NCBI RefSeq assembly: GCF_022803015.1
Contig: NZ_JAFKON010000008.1
Location: 186,001-250,000, forward strand
Direction: 5' to 3'
Length of the DNA stretch: 64,000 nt
Source of the DNA: Arthrobacter humicola
Lineage (GTDB): Bacteria > Actinomycetota > Actinomycetes > Actinomycetales > Micrococcaceae
Shown: positions 8,769-17,517 of the stretch, one piece after another
Layout of the letters: each line of letters starts with the position of its first letter
Position numbering within the stretch: the stretch's first letter is position 1
The notes under the pieces: generated by a model
Databases searched by the model: none
Told to the model about the DNA's origin: nothing
What the model saw: only the letters and a program-made list of their open reading frames with translations
Translations under genes and position numbers: made by a program

Positions 8769-9962
8769 TCAGGCTCCTTCGGTAGTGGTCTGGGTGGTCC
8801 GTGCGGACGGGGTGAGCTGGATGAGTGAACCTTTGGCGGCGGCGCTTTCCTCCACGGCCGCGAGGATCCGCTGGACGCTCAGGCCGTCCTCGAACGACGG
8901 CGACGGCTGGGTTCCGGTGCCCACCGCGACGAGGAAGTCGCGGATCTCGTGCGTGAACGTGTGTTCCCAGCCGATCACGTGGCCCTGCGGCCACCATGCT
9001 TCAAGGTACGGGTGCTCGGGTTCGCTGACCAGGATGCGGCGGAAGCCCTGTTCGCGGACCGGCAGTGTGGCGTCCAGGAAGCCGAGCTCGTTTAGGTCCT
9101 CCAAGTCGAACAGCAAGGCACCCTTGTCACCATAGATCTCCAGCTTCAGCGAGTTTTTCTGTCCGGTGGCCACCCGGGAGACCTCCACGGAGGCGATGGC
9201 CCCGGAGGCGAGGGTCAGCATGACCCAGGCGGCGTCGTCGACCGTCACCTCCTCGAGCCCGGCGGCGCCCGGGCGCTGCCGGGTGAAGGTGTGCAGCCGG
9301 CCGGAGACCTCGGTGACCGGCTCGCTTAGGAGGAACAGCACCTGGTCGATCGCGTGCGAGGCGATGTCGCCCAGCGCGCCGGAGCCGGCGGTGTCCTTGT
9401 TCAGCCGCCAGGTCATGGGCACGTCCGGGTCCACGAGCCAGTCCTGCAGGTAGGCGGCGCGGACGTGCCGGACGGCGCCGAGCCGGCCCTCGACGATCAG
9501 CTCCCGGGCCAGCGCCAGGGCCGGGACCCGGCGGTAGTTGAAGCCGATCATGGACTGCACGCCTTCCTCCTGCGCGGCCCGGGCCGCCTCCGCCATGGCC
9601 TCGGCCTCGGCGAGGGTGTTGGCCAGCGGCTTCTCGACCAGGACGTGCTTGCCGGCGGCCAGCGCGGCGATGGCGATTTCCGCGTGCATGAACCCCGGCG
9701 TGCAAATATCGACGATCTGGATGTCATCGCGGGCGATCACCTCGCGCCAGTCCGTGGCGGACTCGGCCCAGCCGTACTTTGCGGCCGCCTCGGCGACGCC
9801 GTCCCGGTCGCGGCCGACCAGGACGCACCGTTCGAACGCCGGGACGTCGAAGTAGCTGGCAACATTCCGCCAGGCGTTCGAGTGGGCCTTGCCCATGAAC
9901 GCGTACCCGATCATGGCCACTCCCAAAGTGGGAGGGCCGGGGCTGGTTTCGTGGGAATTCAT
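8769..9962 (-). CDS. Gfo/Idh/MocA-family sugar dehydrogenase
   Basis: This 397-residue NAD(P)-dependent oxidoreductase has an N-terminal Rossmann fold (IGYAFMGKAHS near residue 18) and the family catalytic segment EKPLANT near residue 117. The C-terminal domain holds NYRRVPALALA, YLQDWLVDPD and SGALGDIASHAIDQ, the region with the catalytic Asp and His. These segments resemble those of levoglucosan dehydrogenase and other enzymes that oxidise sugar C3 to a ketone. That is a pattern match from memory, not an alignment. It forms an operon with two TIM-barrel genes and a second Gfo/Idh gene. Confidence 0.85.
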   Translation of the reverse strand: MNSHETSPGPPTLGVAMIGYAFMGKAHSNAWRNVASYFDVPAFERCVLVGRDRDGVAEAAAKYGWAESATDWREVIARDDIQIVDICTPGFMHAEIAIAALAAGKHVLVEKPLANTLAEAEAMAEAARAAQEEGVQSMIGFNYRRVPALALARELIVEGRLGAVRHVRAAYLQDWLVDPDVPMTWRLNKDTAGSGALGDIASHAIDQVLFLLSEPVTEVSGRLHTFTRQRPGAAGLEEVTVDDAAWVMLTLASGAIASVEVSRVATGQKNSLKLEIYGDKGALLFDLEDLNELGFLDATLPVREQGFRRILVSEPEHPYLEAWWPQGHVIGWEHTFTHEIRDFLVAVGTGTQPSPSFEDGLSVQRILAAVEESAAAKGSLIQLTPSARTTQTTTEGA

Positions 9963-9971
9963 TGCTGGTCC

Positions 9972-11129
9972 CTAGAGTGTGGAAGCGGTGGGGTCCCAGT
10001 CCTCGGGGAGGGCTGCGGAGGTGGGGGCCGAGCTTTCCACATCGATGAACGTGCCGGAACCGACCGACTCGGAGATCGAGACCATGGTGTCCAGGACGTG
10101 GTAGGCGAGGTTGCCGGTGGCGCGGTGCGGGACGCCGGCGCGGATGGAGCGGGCCATGTCCAGCACGCCCATGCCGCGGCCCTGGCTGGGGCCGGTGGCC
10201 GGAACAACGGTCCATTCCTCGTCGCCGGCGCGCCAAAGCCTGATGTCGCCGTCGAAGTAGTTCGGATCCGGCAGCGAGATGGTGGCCTCCGTCCCGGTGA
10301 TCTCCACGAAGCCCATCCGCAGCCGCGGGGACTCGAAGCTGAACACGCTGTGGGAGGACGCGCCGGACTCGAACTGGGCCATGGCGGACACGTGGGTGGG
10401 GACCTCGACCGTGAATTCCTCGCCGGCCTGGGGCCCGGAACCGATGACCCGGACCTCCTTGGCCTTGGAACCGGTCGCGGCCACGCGGCGCACGGAGCCG
10501 AACGTCTGCACCAGGGCCGTGAGGTAATACGGGCCCATATCGAACAGGGGACCGGCGCCGTGCTGGAAGAGGAATGCGGGGTTGGGGTGCCACGATTCCG
10601 GCCCGGGCGTCTGGAACGTGGTCATGGCCGTCAGCGGGGTGCCGATGTCGCCGCGTTCGATCAGCCGCCGCGCAGTCTGCAGCCCGGCGCCCAGGAACGT
10701 GTCCGGGGCGCAGCCCAGCCGCAGCCCCGCGGCGTCGGCCAATTTCAGCAGGCCAAGGCCGGAATCGCGGTCGAGCGAGAACGGCTTTTCCGTCCAGACG
10801 TGTTTGCCGGCATTGACGGCGGCCGTGGCCACTTCCACGTGCGCGGCCGGGATGGTCAGGTTGACGATGATTTCGACGTCGGGGTGGTTCAGGGCGGCGT
10901 CCACCCCGCCCCACTCCGGGATGCCGTATTCCTTGGCCCGCGCCTCGGCCGCCTCTTCGAAGAGATCGGCGATCACGTGGACCTTAAGGTCGGGGAAGAC
11001 GGTCAGGTTGTCCAGGTACTGCTGGCTGATGTTGCCGGCGCCGACGACGGCGACGCCCACCGGGCCGCGGCCGGTGGCACGGTTCGGTGATACCTGGTTC
11101 ACCGTTACCCGGTTCGCTGCGGCGCTCAT
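9972..11129 (-). CDS. Gfo/Idh/MocA-family oxidoreductase
   Basis: This 385-residue NAD(P)-dependent dehydrogenase has the Rossmann motif VVGAGNISQQYL near residue 30 and the catalytic segment TEKPFSLDRDSG near 115. The C-terminal domain holds GAGPLFDMGPYYLTAL. Translation probably starts at the ATG at 11129, which overlaps the stop of the upstream TIM-barrel gene (ATGA). An upstream in-frame reading is out of register with the neighbouring gene. With the second dehydrogenase nine bases downstream, the pair could supply the oxidising and reducing steps of a keto-sugar route, which is an inference from co-occurrence. Confidence 0.85.
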   Translation of the reverse strand: MSAAANRVTVNQVSPNRATGRGPVGVAVVGAGNISQQYLDNLTVFPDLKVHVIADLFEEAAEARAKEYGIPEWGGVDAALNHPDVEIIVNLTIPAAHVEVATAAVNAGKHVWTEKPFSLDRDSGLGLLKLADAAGLRLGCAPDTFLGAGLQTARRLIERGDIGTPLTAMTTFQTPGPESWHPNPAFLFQHGAGPLFDMGPYYLTALVQTFGSVRRVAATGSKAKEVRVIGSGPQAGEEFTVEVPTHVSAMAQFESGASSHSVFSFESPRLRMGFVEITGTEATISLPDPNYFDGDIRLWRAGDEEWTVVPATGPSQGRGMGVLDMARSIRAGVPHRATGNLAYHVLDTMVSISESVGSGTFIDVESSAPTSAALPEDWDPTASTL

Positions 11130-11881
11130 GCATTCACGCCCTGCGCGTTGGCGGAACCGCTTTGCAGGTAGCCCAGGCTCTGGGCGATGCCGTCGAAGAT
11201 GTCGCCGGAGTAGTCGTCGAATTCCACGACGCCGACTTCCAGGGACTGCGCCGCGGCGATGACGTCCCGCACGGCGATCTTGCCCTGCCCGGCCGGCTGC
11301 TGCGCCTTGGTGTCCGTGGAGACGGGGCCGTCCTTGATGTGGATGAACCTGACCCTGTCGCCGAGGCGCTGCAGCAGCTGCACCGGGTCCTGGCCGCCGA
11401 CGGCCGCCCAATAGGTGTCCACTTCCAGGACGAGTTCCGGGTCGAGGAGTCCCTCGAAGTACTCCAGCGCGGTCTGGCCCTCGATGCTGGACTCCAGCTC
11501 CCAGGCGTGGTTGTGGTAGCCGACGCGGATGCCGTACCCGGCGCCCTTCTTGGCCGCGGCGTTGAGCTTCGCTGCGGTGGCCTGGATGTCCTCGGCCGAC
11601 TGCCAGTGCTCGGCTGGCAGGTAGGGATCGATCACCGTGCTGATGCCCAACTCCTTGGCCGCGGCGAAGATTTCGTCCTGGTCCTGGCTCAGCAGCGGGG
11701 CGTGGCCGGACGGGGCGGTCAGGCCGTTTTCCTTCAGGGCGGCGCCGAGCTCGGCGGCCGTCGCCACGAAGTTGTAGGGCTCAACCTGGGTGAAGCCGAG
11801 CTGGGCGACCTTTTTGATGGTGCCGGGCAGGTCTTCCTGGAGGGCGTTGCGGAGGGTGTACAGCTGGATTGAGTAAGACAC
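11126..11881 (-). CDS. Sugar phosphate isomerase/epimerase-like TIM-barrel protein
   Basis: This protein of 251 residues starts at a GTG (11881), with AAAGGAA four bases before it, and begins VSYSIQLYTLRNALQ. It is a xylose-isomerase-like TIM barrel with the metal-site segments YHNHAWELE, LEVDTYWAAVGG and FIHIKDGPV. It is the first gene of the leftward run that continues with two Gfo/Idh dehydrogenases and another TIM barrel, and it is divergent from the ROK regulator. It is probably an isomerase, lyase or hydratase acting on a keto-sugar. The substrate is unknown. Confidence 0.8.
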   Translation of the reverse strand: MSYSIQLYTLRNALQEDLPGTIKKVAQLGFTQVEPYNFVATAAELGAALKENGLTAPSGHAPLLSQDQDEIFAAAKELGISTVIDPYLPAEHWQSAEDIQATAAKLNAAAKKGAGYGIRVGYHNHAWELESSIEGQTALEYFEGLLDPELVLEVDTYWAAVGGQDPVQLLQRLGDRVRFIHIKDGPVSTDTKAQQPAGQGKIAVRDVIAAAQSLEVGVVEFDDYSGDIFDGIAQSLGYLQSGSANAQGVNA

Positions 11882-12047
11882 GGGATTCCTTTGCACGAGT
11901 TCGGCTTCGAAGGTGAGAGGGACAGCCCTGACAGCGGGAAGGGGGCGTCCACTCCGTTTGATTCTGCGCGAGGAAGGACTGCACGCCCATGGGCAGCGAG
12001 ATGATTTGTCTGGAGCGGAGGAACACGATGGCTCTAAGCTAGGGAAG

Positions 12048-12071
12048 CTTTTGCCGGGCGTCAAGCAAAAG
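12048..12071. promoter_or_regulatory. Inverted repeat between the TIM-barrel operon and the ROK gene
   Basis: CTTTTGC (12048-12054) and GCAAAAG (12065-12071) form 7-base arms with a 10-base spacer. It is one of the few AT-rich stretches in the 256 bp divergent region. It is a candidate ROK operator only by position. Confidence 0.35.
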
Positions 12072-12137
12072 GTGGAAACCACGTGTCGATCTTTGTGAAG
12101 CGTGACATGCAGAAGATCTCCGTGCTATCACTTACTC

Positions 12138-13349
12138 ATGAGTACGCCCACCGGCACCGAGCCCGCAGCCCCCGGGGCCGGCGGCAGCCTGTCCCGCGCC
12201 GGAGACCTCTTCCAGCTCCTGCGCGACGGCAAGGCCCGGACCCGCGCGGAGCTGGCCCTGACCACCGGGCTCGCCCGGTCCACTGTCGCTTCCCGCGTCG
12301 ACGCGCTGATGGTCTCTGGCCTTGTTGGCCCGGCGGGGGAGGCGAGCTCCAGCGGCGGCAGGCCGCCGTCGCGCTTTGCCTTCAACCCGGCCGCCCGCGT
12401 CGTCCTGGCCGTGGATGTCGGGGCCACCCACGTGATCATCGCCGTTACGGATCTCAGCGGGAAGGTACTCGCCGAGCACCGGCTGGCGCAGGATGTCGCC
12501 GACGGCCCGGTGGTTGTCCTGGACCGCGTGGTCGATGAAGGGCTGCGGCTGCTCGCCGGGGCCGGCCGGGGCGCCGCGGATCTGGCTGGCGCCGGGATCG
12601 GGCTCCCGGGGCCGGTGGAGCACGCCACCGGCATGCCGGTGAAGCCGCCGATCATGCCCGGCTGGGACGGGTTCGACGTCGTCCGCCATGTCCAGCGGTC
12701 CCTCCCGGTGCCGGTCCTGGTGGACAACGACGTGAACATCATGGCGCTGGGGGAGCGCACGGCGCACTGGCCCGACGACGAAAACTTCCTGTTCATCAAG
12801 GTGGCCACCGGCATCGGGGCGGGCATCATCAGCAGCGGCCAGCTCCAGCGCGGGGCCAACGGGACGGCCGGCGACCTTGGTCACGTCCGGGTTCCGCGCG
12901 GCGATGACGTGCTGTGCCGCTGCGGGAACTACGGCTGCCTGGAAGCCCTGGCGTCCGGGCCTGCCGTCGCCAAGGCGCTGACGCAGCAGGGCCTGCCGGC
13001 GCACGACGGCGGTGATGTGCTGCGCCTGGTCGCCGAGGGCAACCTGCAGGCCATCCAGGCGCTGCGGCAGGCCGGCAGGGACCTCGGCGACGTCCTCTCC
13101 ACGGTCGTGAACCTGCTGAATCCCTCAATGATTGTCATCGGCGGAAGCCTCGGCCAGGCCGGGGAGCACCTCATGGCCGGAGTCCGCGAGGTGGTCTACC
13201 GGCGCTCGCTGCCCCTGGCCACGACCCACCTGCGGATCGGCGTGTCCCGGGCCGGGGACCAGGCCGCGATCCTCGGTGCCAGCCAGATGGTCACCCAGCA
13301 CGTACTCTCGCCCGCCGTCATTGAGGCGACCCTGCAGGCCACGGGCTAG
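12138..13349 (+). CDS. ROK-family transcriptional regulator
   Basis: This 403-residue protein has an N-terminal winged helix-turn-helix (ARTRAELALTTGLARSTVASRVDAL, about residues 35-60) joined to a ROK sugar-kinase-like domain. Visible are the glycine-rich GAGIGLPGPVEHATG, DNDVNIMALGE and the zinc motif CRCGNYGCLEAL, which fits the CxCGxxGCxE consensus. ROK repressors usually sense a sugar or sugar phosphate. It is divergent from the TIM-barrel/Gfo-Idh operon, so it is the natural candidate regulator of the sugar cluster. The ATG at 12138 is preferred over an in-frame start 12 codons upstream, because the extension is Cys/Arg-rich and lies in the promoter region. Confidence 0.9.
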   Translation: MSTPTGTEPAAPGAGGSLSRAGDLFQLLRDGKARTRAELALTTGLARSTVASRVDALMVSGLVGPAGEASSSGGRPPSRFAFNPAARVVLAVDVGATHVIIAVTDLSGKVLAEHRLAQDVADGPVVVLDRVVDEGLRLLAGAGRGAADLAGAGIGLPGPVEHATGMPVKPPIMPGWDGFDVVRHVQRSLPVPVLVDNDVNIMALGERTAHWPDDENFLFIKVATGIGAGIISSGQLQRGANGTAGDLGHVRVPRGDDVLCRCGNYGCLEALASGPAVAKALTQQGLPAHDGGDVLRLVAEGNLQAIQALRQAGRDLGDVLSTVVNLLNPSMIVIGGSLGQAGEHLMAGVREVVYRRSLPLATTHLRIGVSRAGDQAAILGASQMVTQHVLSPAVIEATLQATG

Positions 13350-13375
13350 GGCCCGCCGGCCCCGGCCCGGAATTT

Positions 13376-14854
13376 TCAGCGCAGCTGGAAAATGGTGCGG
13401 TGCCAGTCCTTTTCCGCGCTGCCGCTCAGCTCGAACATCACGTGCTTGACCTGGGTGTATTCCTCGAAGGAGTAGGCGGACATGTCCTTGCCGAAGCCGG
13501 ACTGCTTGAAGCCGCCGTGCGGCATCTCGGAGATGATCGGGATGTGGTCATTGACCCACACGCAGCCCGCGTTGATCTCCCGGGTCGCGCGCATGGCCCG
13601 GTGCACATTGCTGGTCCAAGCGGAGGCCGCCAGCCCGTAGACAGTGTCGTTGGCCAGGCGGATGGCCTCGTCATCGTCGTCGAAAGGCAATACCACCAGC
13701 ACCGGGCCGAACACTTCATCCTTGACGATCTCGCTGTCCAGGGCGGCGTCAATGATGAGCGTTGGCGGGTAGAAGGCACCACGGGCCAGGACGCCTTCGC
13801 TGGGGATTTCGCCGCCGGTGAGCACCTTCGCATAGCCGCGGGCACGCTCAACCATTCCCGCGACGTGCTCGCGGTGCTTGACTGAGACCAAGGAACCGAG
13901 GTCCGCGCCCTCGTCGTCCTGCAAGCCCAGGCGGATGTCCCGGAAACGCGTCGCGAGCTTGTCCACGAATTCCTGATAGATGGAACGGTGCACAATGGCC
14001 CGTGTGGCCGCCGTGCAGTCCTGGCCCGAGTTGATCAGGCTCCCGGCGACCGCGCCGTGCACTGCGGCGTCCACGTCGGCGTCCTCGAAGACCACGAACG
14101 GCGCCTTGCCGCCCAGCTCGAGATGAACCCGCTTGGTGTTGACGGCCGCGGCTTCCAGCACGGTGCGGCCGATCGCGGTGGAGCCGGTGAAGGAAACCAT
14201 GTCTACGCCTTCGTGGCGCATCAGTGCCGCGCCCACTTCGGGGCCGGTGCCCACCAGGACGTTGACGACGCCTGGCGGCAGCCCGGCGTCGTTGAGCGCC
14301 TGGGCGAACATTACTGACGTCAGGGGTGTGATCTCGGCCGGCTTGAGGACGATGGTGTTGCCGGCGGCGATGGCGGGAAGAATTTTCCATGCCGCCATCT
14401 GGAGGGGATAGTTCCAGGGTGCAATTGAGCCCACCACGCCGATGGGTTCGCGACGAATGCTGGAGGTGTGATCTGGCGAATACTCGGCCGTTGCCTTGCC
14501 TTCTAGGTGGCGCGCGGCGCCTGCGAAGAACTCAATGTTGTCGATGGTGCCCGGGACGTCAAAACCCCTGGTCAACCGGAGGGGTTTGCCGGTCTGGCTG
14601 CTCTCCACACGGGCGAATTCCTCGGCTCGCTCCGTCAGGATCGACGCGAAACGGTGCAGTATCGCGGACCGTTCGCCCGGTGCCGTGCGGGCCCACGTGG
14701 CGAAGGCCGCGCGGGCTGCCGCGACAGCGCGGTCAACGTCGGCCGCACTGGCAAGGTCCACGGTGGCCACCACCCCGCCGGTGGCGGGGTTCACGACGTC
14801 GTGCGTGTGGGTGGAAGTGCCCTGCTCGGTGCGGCCGTTGATGAATTGGTACAT
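13376..14854 (-). CDS. Aldehyde dehydrogenase, gamma-aminobutyraldehyde dehydrogenase-like
   Basis: This 492-residue NAD(P)-dependent aldehyde dehydrogenase has the catalytic Glu in ELGGKAPFVVF and the nucleophilic Cys in SGQDCTAATRA, spaced as usual for the superfamily. NAD-binding segments APWNYPLQ and FTGSTAIG are also clear. The GQDCTA context is characteristic of aminobutyraldehyde and related amino-aldehyde dehydrogenases. It is downstream of and co-directional with the TetR gene. It probably oxidises the aldehyde released by the FAD enzyme at 22745. The reported function is family-level, and the precise aldehyde is unknown. Confidence 0.88.
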   Translation of the reverse strand: MYQFINGRTEQGTSTHTHDVVNPATGGVVATVDLASAADVDRAVAAARAAFATWARTAPGERSAILHRFASILTERAEEFARVESSQTGKPLRLTRGFDVPGTIDNIEFFAGAARHLEGKATAEYSPDHTSSIRREPIGVVGSIAPWNYPLQMAAWKILPAIAAGNTIVLKPAEITPLTSVMFAQALNDAGLPPGVVNVLVGTGPEVGAALMRHEGVDMVSFTGSTAIGRTVLEAAAVNTKRVHLELGGKAPFVVFEDADVDAAVHGAVAGSLINSGQDCTAATRAIVHRSIYQEFVDKLATRFRDIRLGLQDDEGADLGSLVSVKHREHVAGMVERARGYAKVLTGGEIPSEGVLARGAFYPPTLIIDAALDSEIVKDEVFGPVLVVLPFDDDDEAIRLANDTVYGLAASAWTSNVHRAMRATREINAGCVWVNDHIPIISEMPHGGFKQSGFGKDMSAYSFEEYTQVKHVMFELSGSAEKDWHRTIFQLR

Positions 14855-14948
14855 GATGCTCCCTCGGGGGATGGATGGGTAGTTGATGCCGGGGCGACGC
14901 CCGTGACGCGGCTCCCTACTACCGGACCCCCTGTTGGAGGGTTCCCGG

Positions 14949-15641
14949 CTAGCGGGTGCCCTCGCGCTCGGCGGAATCGAGAATGGCGCTGAGGCCCGCG
15001 GCGAAGACGTTCAGGCTGTCAAGCCCCAGGAGCCGATCGCGGTGTTCCTCGATCAGCGGGAAGCCGCTGACCGAAGCGACTGCAACCGCCTGGAGCCAGG
15101 GCTCGTGGCCGTCAGAGCTCGGTTTGGCCAGCACTTCCTGGGCGATGCCGGATCCGTGCCCCAGAGTGTAGCTCTCCAGCGCGCCGTAGTAGTGCACGAG
15201 CCGGTCCCCGGATAGACCGGCGTCCCGCAGGCAACCGAGGACGAATTCGATGCAGTGCAGTTCGCCCTGGCCGAAGGTGTCGGTGGCAAAGGCGTCGCAG
15301 CCAATCGACGGGTACTTGATGAAGACTTCGATCAGGGTGTGGAGGTAGCGCTCCAGGCGGGGCCGCCAGTCCAGGGGCGCGTCTGAAGCGTTTGCTTCTT
15401 CAAGCGCCATGGAGAAGAGCCTGTCCAGCGCCGCGCGCAGGATCGCGTCCCGGTTGCGGAAGTGGCGGTACATGGCGGTGGGGTTCACATCGAGTGCCTC
15501 GCCGAGGCTCTTGAACGTGAAGCGGGACTGGGGTTCGTCCCGTGCAAGTTCCAGCACGGCGTCGACGATCATGTCTGCATCGAGACGTACTCGCCGGTCC
15601 GTGGGCTGTTCCTCGACTCGACCGGGCCTGGGCTGGGCCAC
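14949..15641 (-). CDS. TetR-family transcriptional regulator
   Basis: This 230-residue protein has an N-terminal TetR helix-turn-helix (FTFKSLGEALDVNPTAMYRHFRNRD, about residues 40-64) and a C-terminal all-helical ligand domain. It is divergent from the amidohydrolase/ABC/oxidase operon. A perfect palindrome overlapping the promoter (15736-15752) is the obvious binding site. Its own transcript probably also reads on into the aldehyde dehydrogenase 94 bp downstream. The ligand is presumably the amine, amide or aldehyde metabolised by the cluster, which is inference. Confidence 0.88.
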   Translation of the reverse strand: MAQPRPGRVEEQPTDRRVRLDADMIVDAVLELARDEPQSRFTFKSLGEALDVNPTAMYRHFRNRDAILRAALDRLFSMALEEANASDAPLDWRPRLERYLHTLIEVFIKYPSIGCDAFATDTFGQGELHCIEFVLGCLRDAGLSGDRLVHYYGALESYTLGHGSGIAQEVLAKPSSDGHEPWLQAVAVASVSGFPLIEEHRDRLLGLDSLNVFAAGLSAILDSAEREGTR

Positions 15642-15735
15642 GTATCACCGCCTCTCCTGAAGTTCTTTTCCCTGCGTGCGATCCCCACGGTACACGAGTC
15701 CCGGCACTCCTAGTCAAAGGTATTGTCATTGCCGT

Positions 15736-15752
15736 TGTCAACGCCGTTGACA
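15736..15752. promoter_or_regulatory. TetR-type operator TGTCAACG-C-CGTTGACA
   Basis: This perfect palindrome has 8-base arms around one central base. Its right arm contains TTGACA, the exact -35 consensus for the rightward operon. Its left arm is TTGACA when read on the minus strand. It lies in the 171 bp between the divergent TetR and amidohydrolase genes, so binding would occlude promoters in both directions. Confidence 0.7.
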
Positions 15753-15775
15753 TTCTGTTGATGGCCACATAGTGT
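15747..15775 (+). promoter_or_regulatory. Promoter of the amidohydrolase/ABC/oxidase operon
   Basis: The -35 is TTGACA (15747-15752), followed by a 17-base spacer and a -10-like TAGTGT (15770-15775). The start codon follows at 15813 with GAGGAAGGG before it. The -35 is perfect and embedded in the palindromic operator. The -10 is weak. Confidence 0.6.
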
Positions 15776-15812
15776 GACGCAGGACACCAGAAGTTTGCGA
15801 GGAAGGGAACCC

Positions 15813-17480
15813 ATGGCCTGCGCTGAGACGATTTTTGAGAACGGTTGGATATACACGGGCGAGGACGAGCGCCCTGTCCGCGCCGCCCTGGCTGTTGCCG
15901 GCGGGCGTGTACTGGCAGTAGGGGACGGCGCGGAATTAGCCTCGCTGGCCACCAGCGCCACAATCCGCGTGGATCTGCGCGGACGCCTCCTCATCCCCGG
16001 GTTTCAAGATGCCCACGTCCACCCGATCATGGCCGGCGTCGAACACCTGCAGTGCGACCTCACCCAGACCACCAGTGCCGAGGAGGCAGTGGCCGCGGTG
16101 CGCGGCTACGCCGAGTCACATCCCGACGAGCCGTGGATCCTCGGCGCGGGCTGGTCGATGGACTGCTTTGCTGGTGGAACGCCCACCCGGCAGATGCTGG
16201 ACGCGGTGGTGTCTGACCGCCCGGTGCTGGTCCAGAACCGGGACCACCACGGGGCCTGGGCCAATACAAAGGCCCTTGAACTGGCGGGGATCGACGCCGG
16301 GACGCCGGACCCCGACGGCGGCCGTCTCGAACGTGAGGCCGACGGCTACCCCGCAGGCACCATCCATGAGGGTGCGATGGGACTCTTTGACCACGTGCAC
16401 CCGGGCATCTCACCGGAACAGGCCTACGAAGGGTTGCTCTGGGCGCAGGAGCTCATGCTCTCCTATGGCATCACGGCGTGGCAGGATGCCTGGGTGGGTA
16501 CCTCCCAGAGCCCATTCGGGGACACCCTGGAGACTTACCTCAAGGCGCTCGACGCCGATGAACTCCGGGTCCGCGTCCGGGCAGCGCAGTGGTGGGACCG
16601 CTCAGCCGGCCGGGGACAGCTCGCCGAAATCCTGGCGCGCCGCGATCGTGTCGCCGACGCCTGCGATCCGCTGCGGTTGTCCGCGGCAACGGTGAAGGTC
16701 ATGGTGGATGGGGTGGCGGAGAACTTCACAGCCGCCATGCACACGCCGTACCGCGATCGCCACGGACACCACACGGACAACCACGGCATCGAGTTCTTTG
16801 ACCCTGCGCAGCTGCGGGAGTTCGTCACAGACCTCGACGCCAACGGGTTCCAGGTCCACTTCCACGCACTGGGCGACCGCGCCGTCACCAATGCGCTCGA
16901 CGCCGTCGAGCAGGCACGCACTGTCAATGGCCCCGGCACTAACCGCCACCATCTCGCCCACCTTCAGGTGGTCCGCACGGCGGACGTGCCGCGTTTCGCG
17001 GCCCTCGGGGCAGCAGCCAACCTCCAAGCACTCTGGGCCTGCCACGAAGAACAATTGGACGTACTGACGCTACCTTTCCTGGAGGCCGATGCTGAGGAAA
17101 GGCACTACCCCTTCGGCGAACTCGCGGCGGCAGGGGCACATCTTGCCGCGGGAAGTGATTGGGCAGTCTCGTCGCCCAACCCCGTCCTGGCCATCCACGT
17201 TGCCGTGAACAGAGTGGAGCCAGGTGGCGCGCAGCAAGCGCTCGGCCCGGAACATAACAAACTCTCCCTCAAGCAGATCCTTGATGCCTACACCCAGGGC
17301 ACCGCGTGGATCAACCACCTGGACTCGGACACCGGCATCATCCGCCCCGGGGCCCTCGCCGACCTGGCGATCCTTGACCGGAACCTCTTCGACATCCCCG
17401 CGGAGGAACTGCACACCGTCCAAGTGGACGAAACCTGGATTGCCGGCGAGCGCGTCTTTGCCCGGCTGGATCCGTCATAG
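15813..17480 (+). CDS. Amidohydrolase, YtcJ / N-substituted formamide deformylase-like
   Basis: This 555-residue metal-dependent hydrolase of the amidohydrolase_3 group has the metal motif DAHVHP near residue 70. Further ligands appear in FHALGDRAV, HLAHLQVV and GSDWAVSSP. Family members include N-substituted formamide deformylase (NfdA) of Arthrobacter pascens, which releases an amine and formate; many others have unknown substrates. GAGGAAGGG lies five bases before the ATG at 15813, which decides the start over an in-frame codon 39 bases upstream. It is the first gene of an operon with a peptide-type ABC importer and an FAD oxidase. A plausible job is hydrolysing an imported N-acylated amine. 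Confidence 0.82.
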   Translation: MACAETIFENGWIYTGEDERPVRAALAVAGGRVLAVGDGAELASLATSATIRVDLRGRLLIPGFQDAHVHPIMAGVEHLQCDLTQTTSAEEAVAAVRGYAESHPDEPWILGAGWSMDCFAGGTPTRQMLDAVVSDRPVLVQNRDHHGAWANTKALELAGIDAGTPDPDGGRLEREADGYPAGTIHEGAMGLFDHVHPGISPEQAYEGLLWAQELMLSYGITAWQDAWVGTSQSPFGDTLETYLKALDADELRVRVRAAQWWDRSAGRGQLAEILARRDRVADACDPLRLSAATVKVMVDGVAENFTAAMHTPYRDRHGHHTDNHGIEFFDPAQLREFVTDLDANGFQVHFHALGDRAVTNALDAVEQARTVNGPGTNRHHLAHLQVVRTADVPRFAALGAAANLQALWACHEEQLDVLTLPFLEADAEERHYPFGELAAAGAHLAAGSDWAVSSPNPVLAIHVAVNRVEPGGAQQALGPEHNKLSLKQILDAYTQGTAWINHLDSDTGIIRPGALADLAILDRNLFDIPAEELHTVQVDETWIAGERVFARLDPS

Positions 17481-17517
17481 AACCGGGACGCCTTTCATGA
17501 TTAGAGGAAGGAAGCGC

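Noticed and set aside
9354-11090. 578-codon open frame on the plus strand opposite the Gfo/Idh genes
   Set aside because: It is antisense to two clear dehydrogenase genes, Gly/Val/Arg-rich, and matches no family; it is a GC-driven shadow frame.
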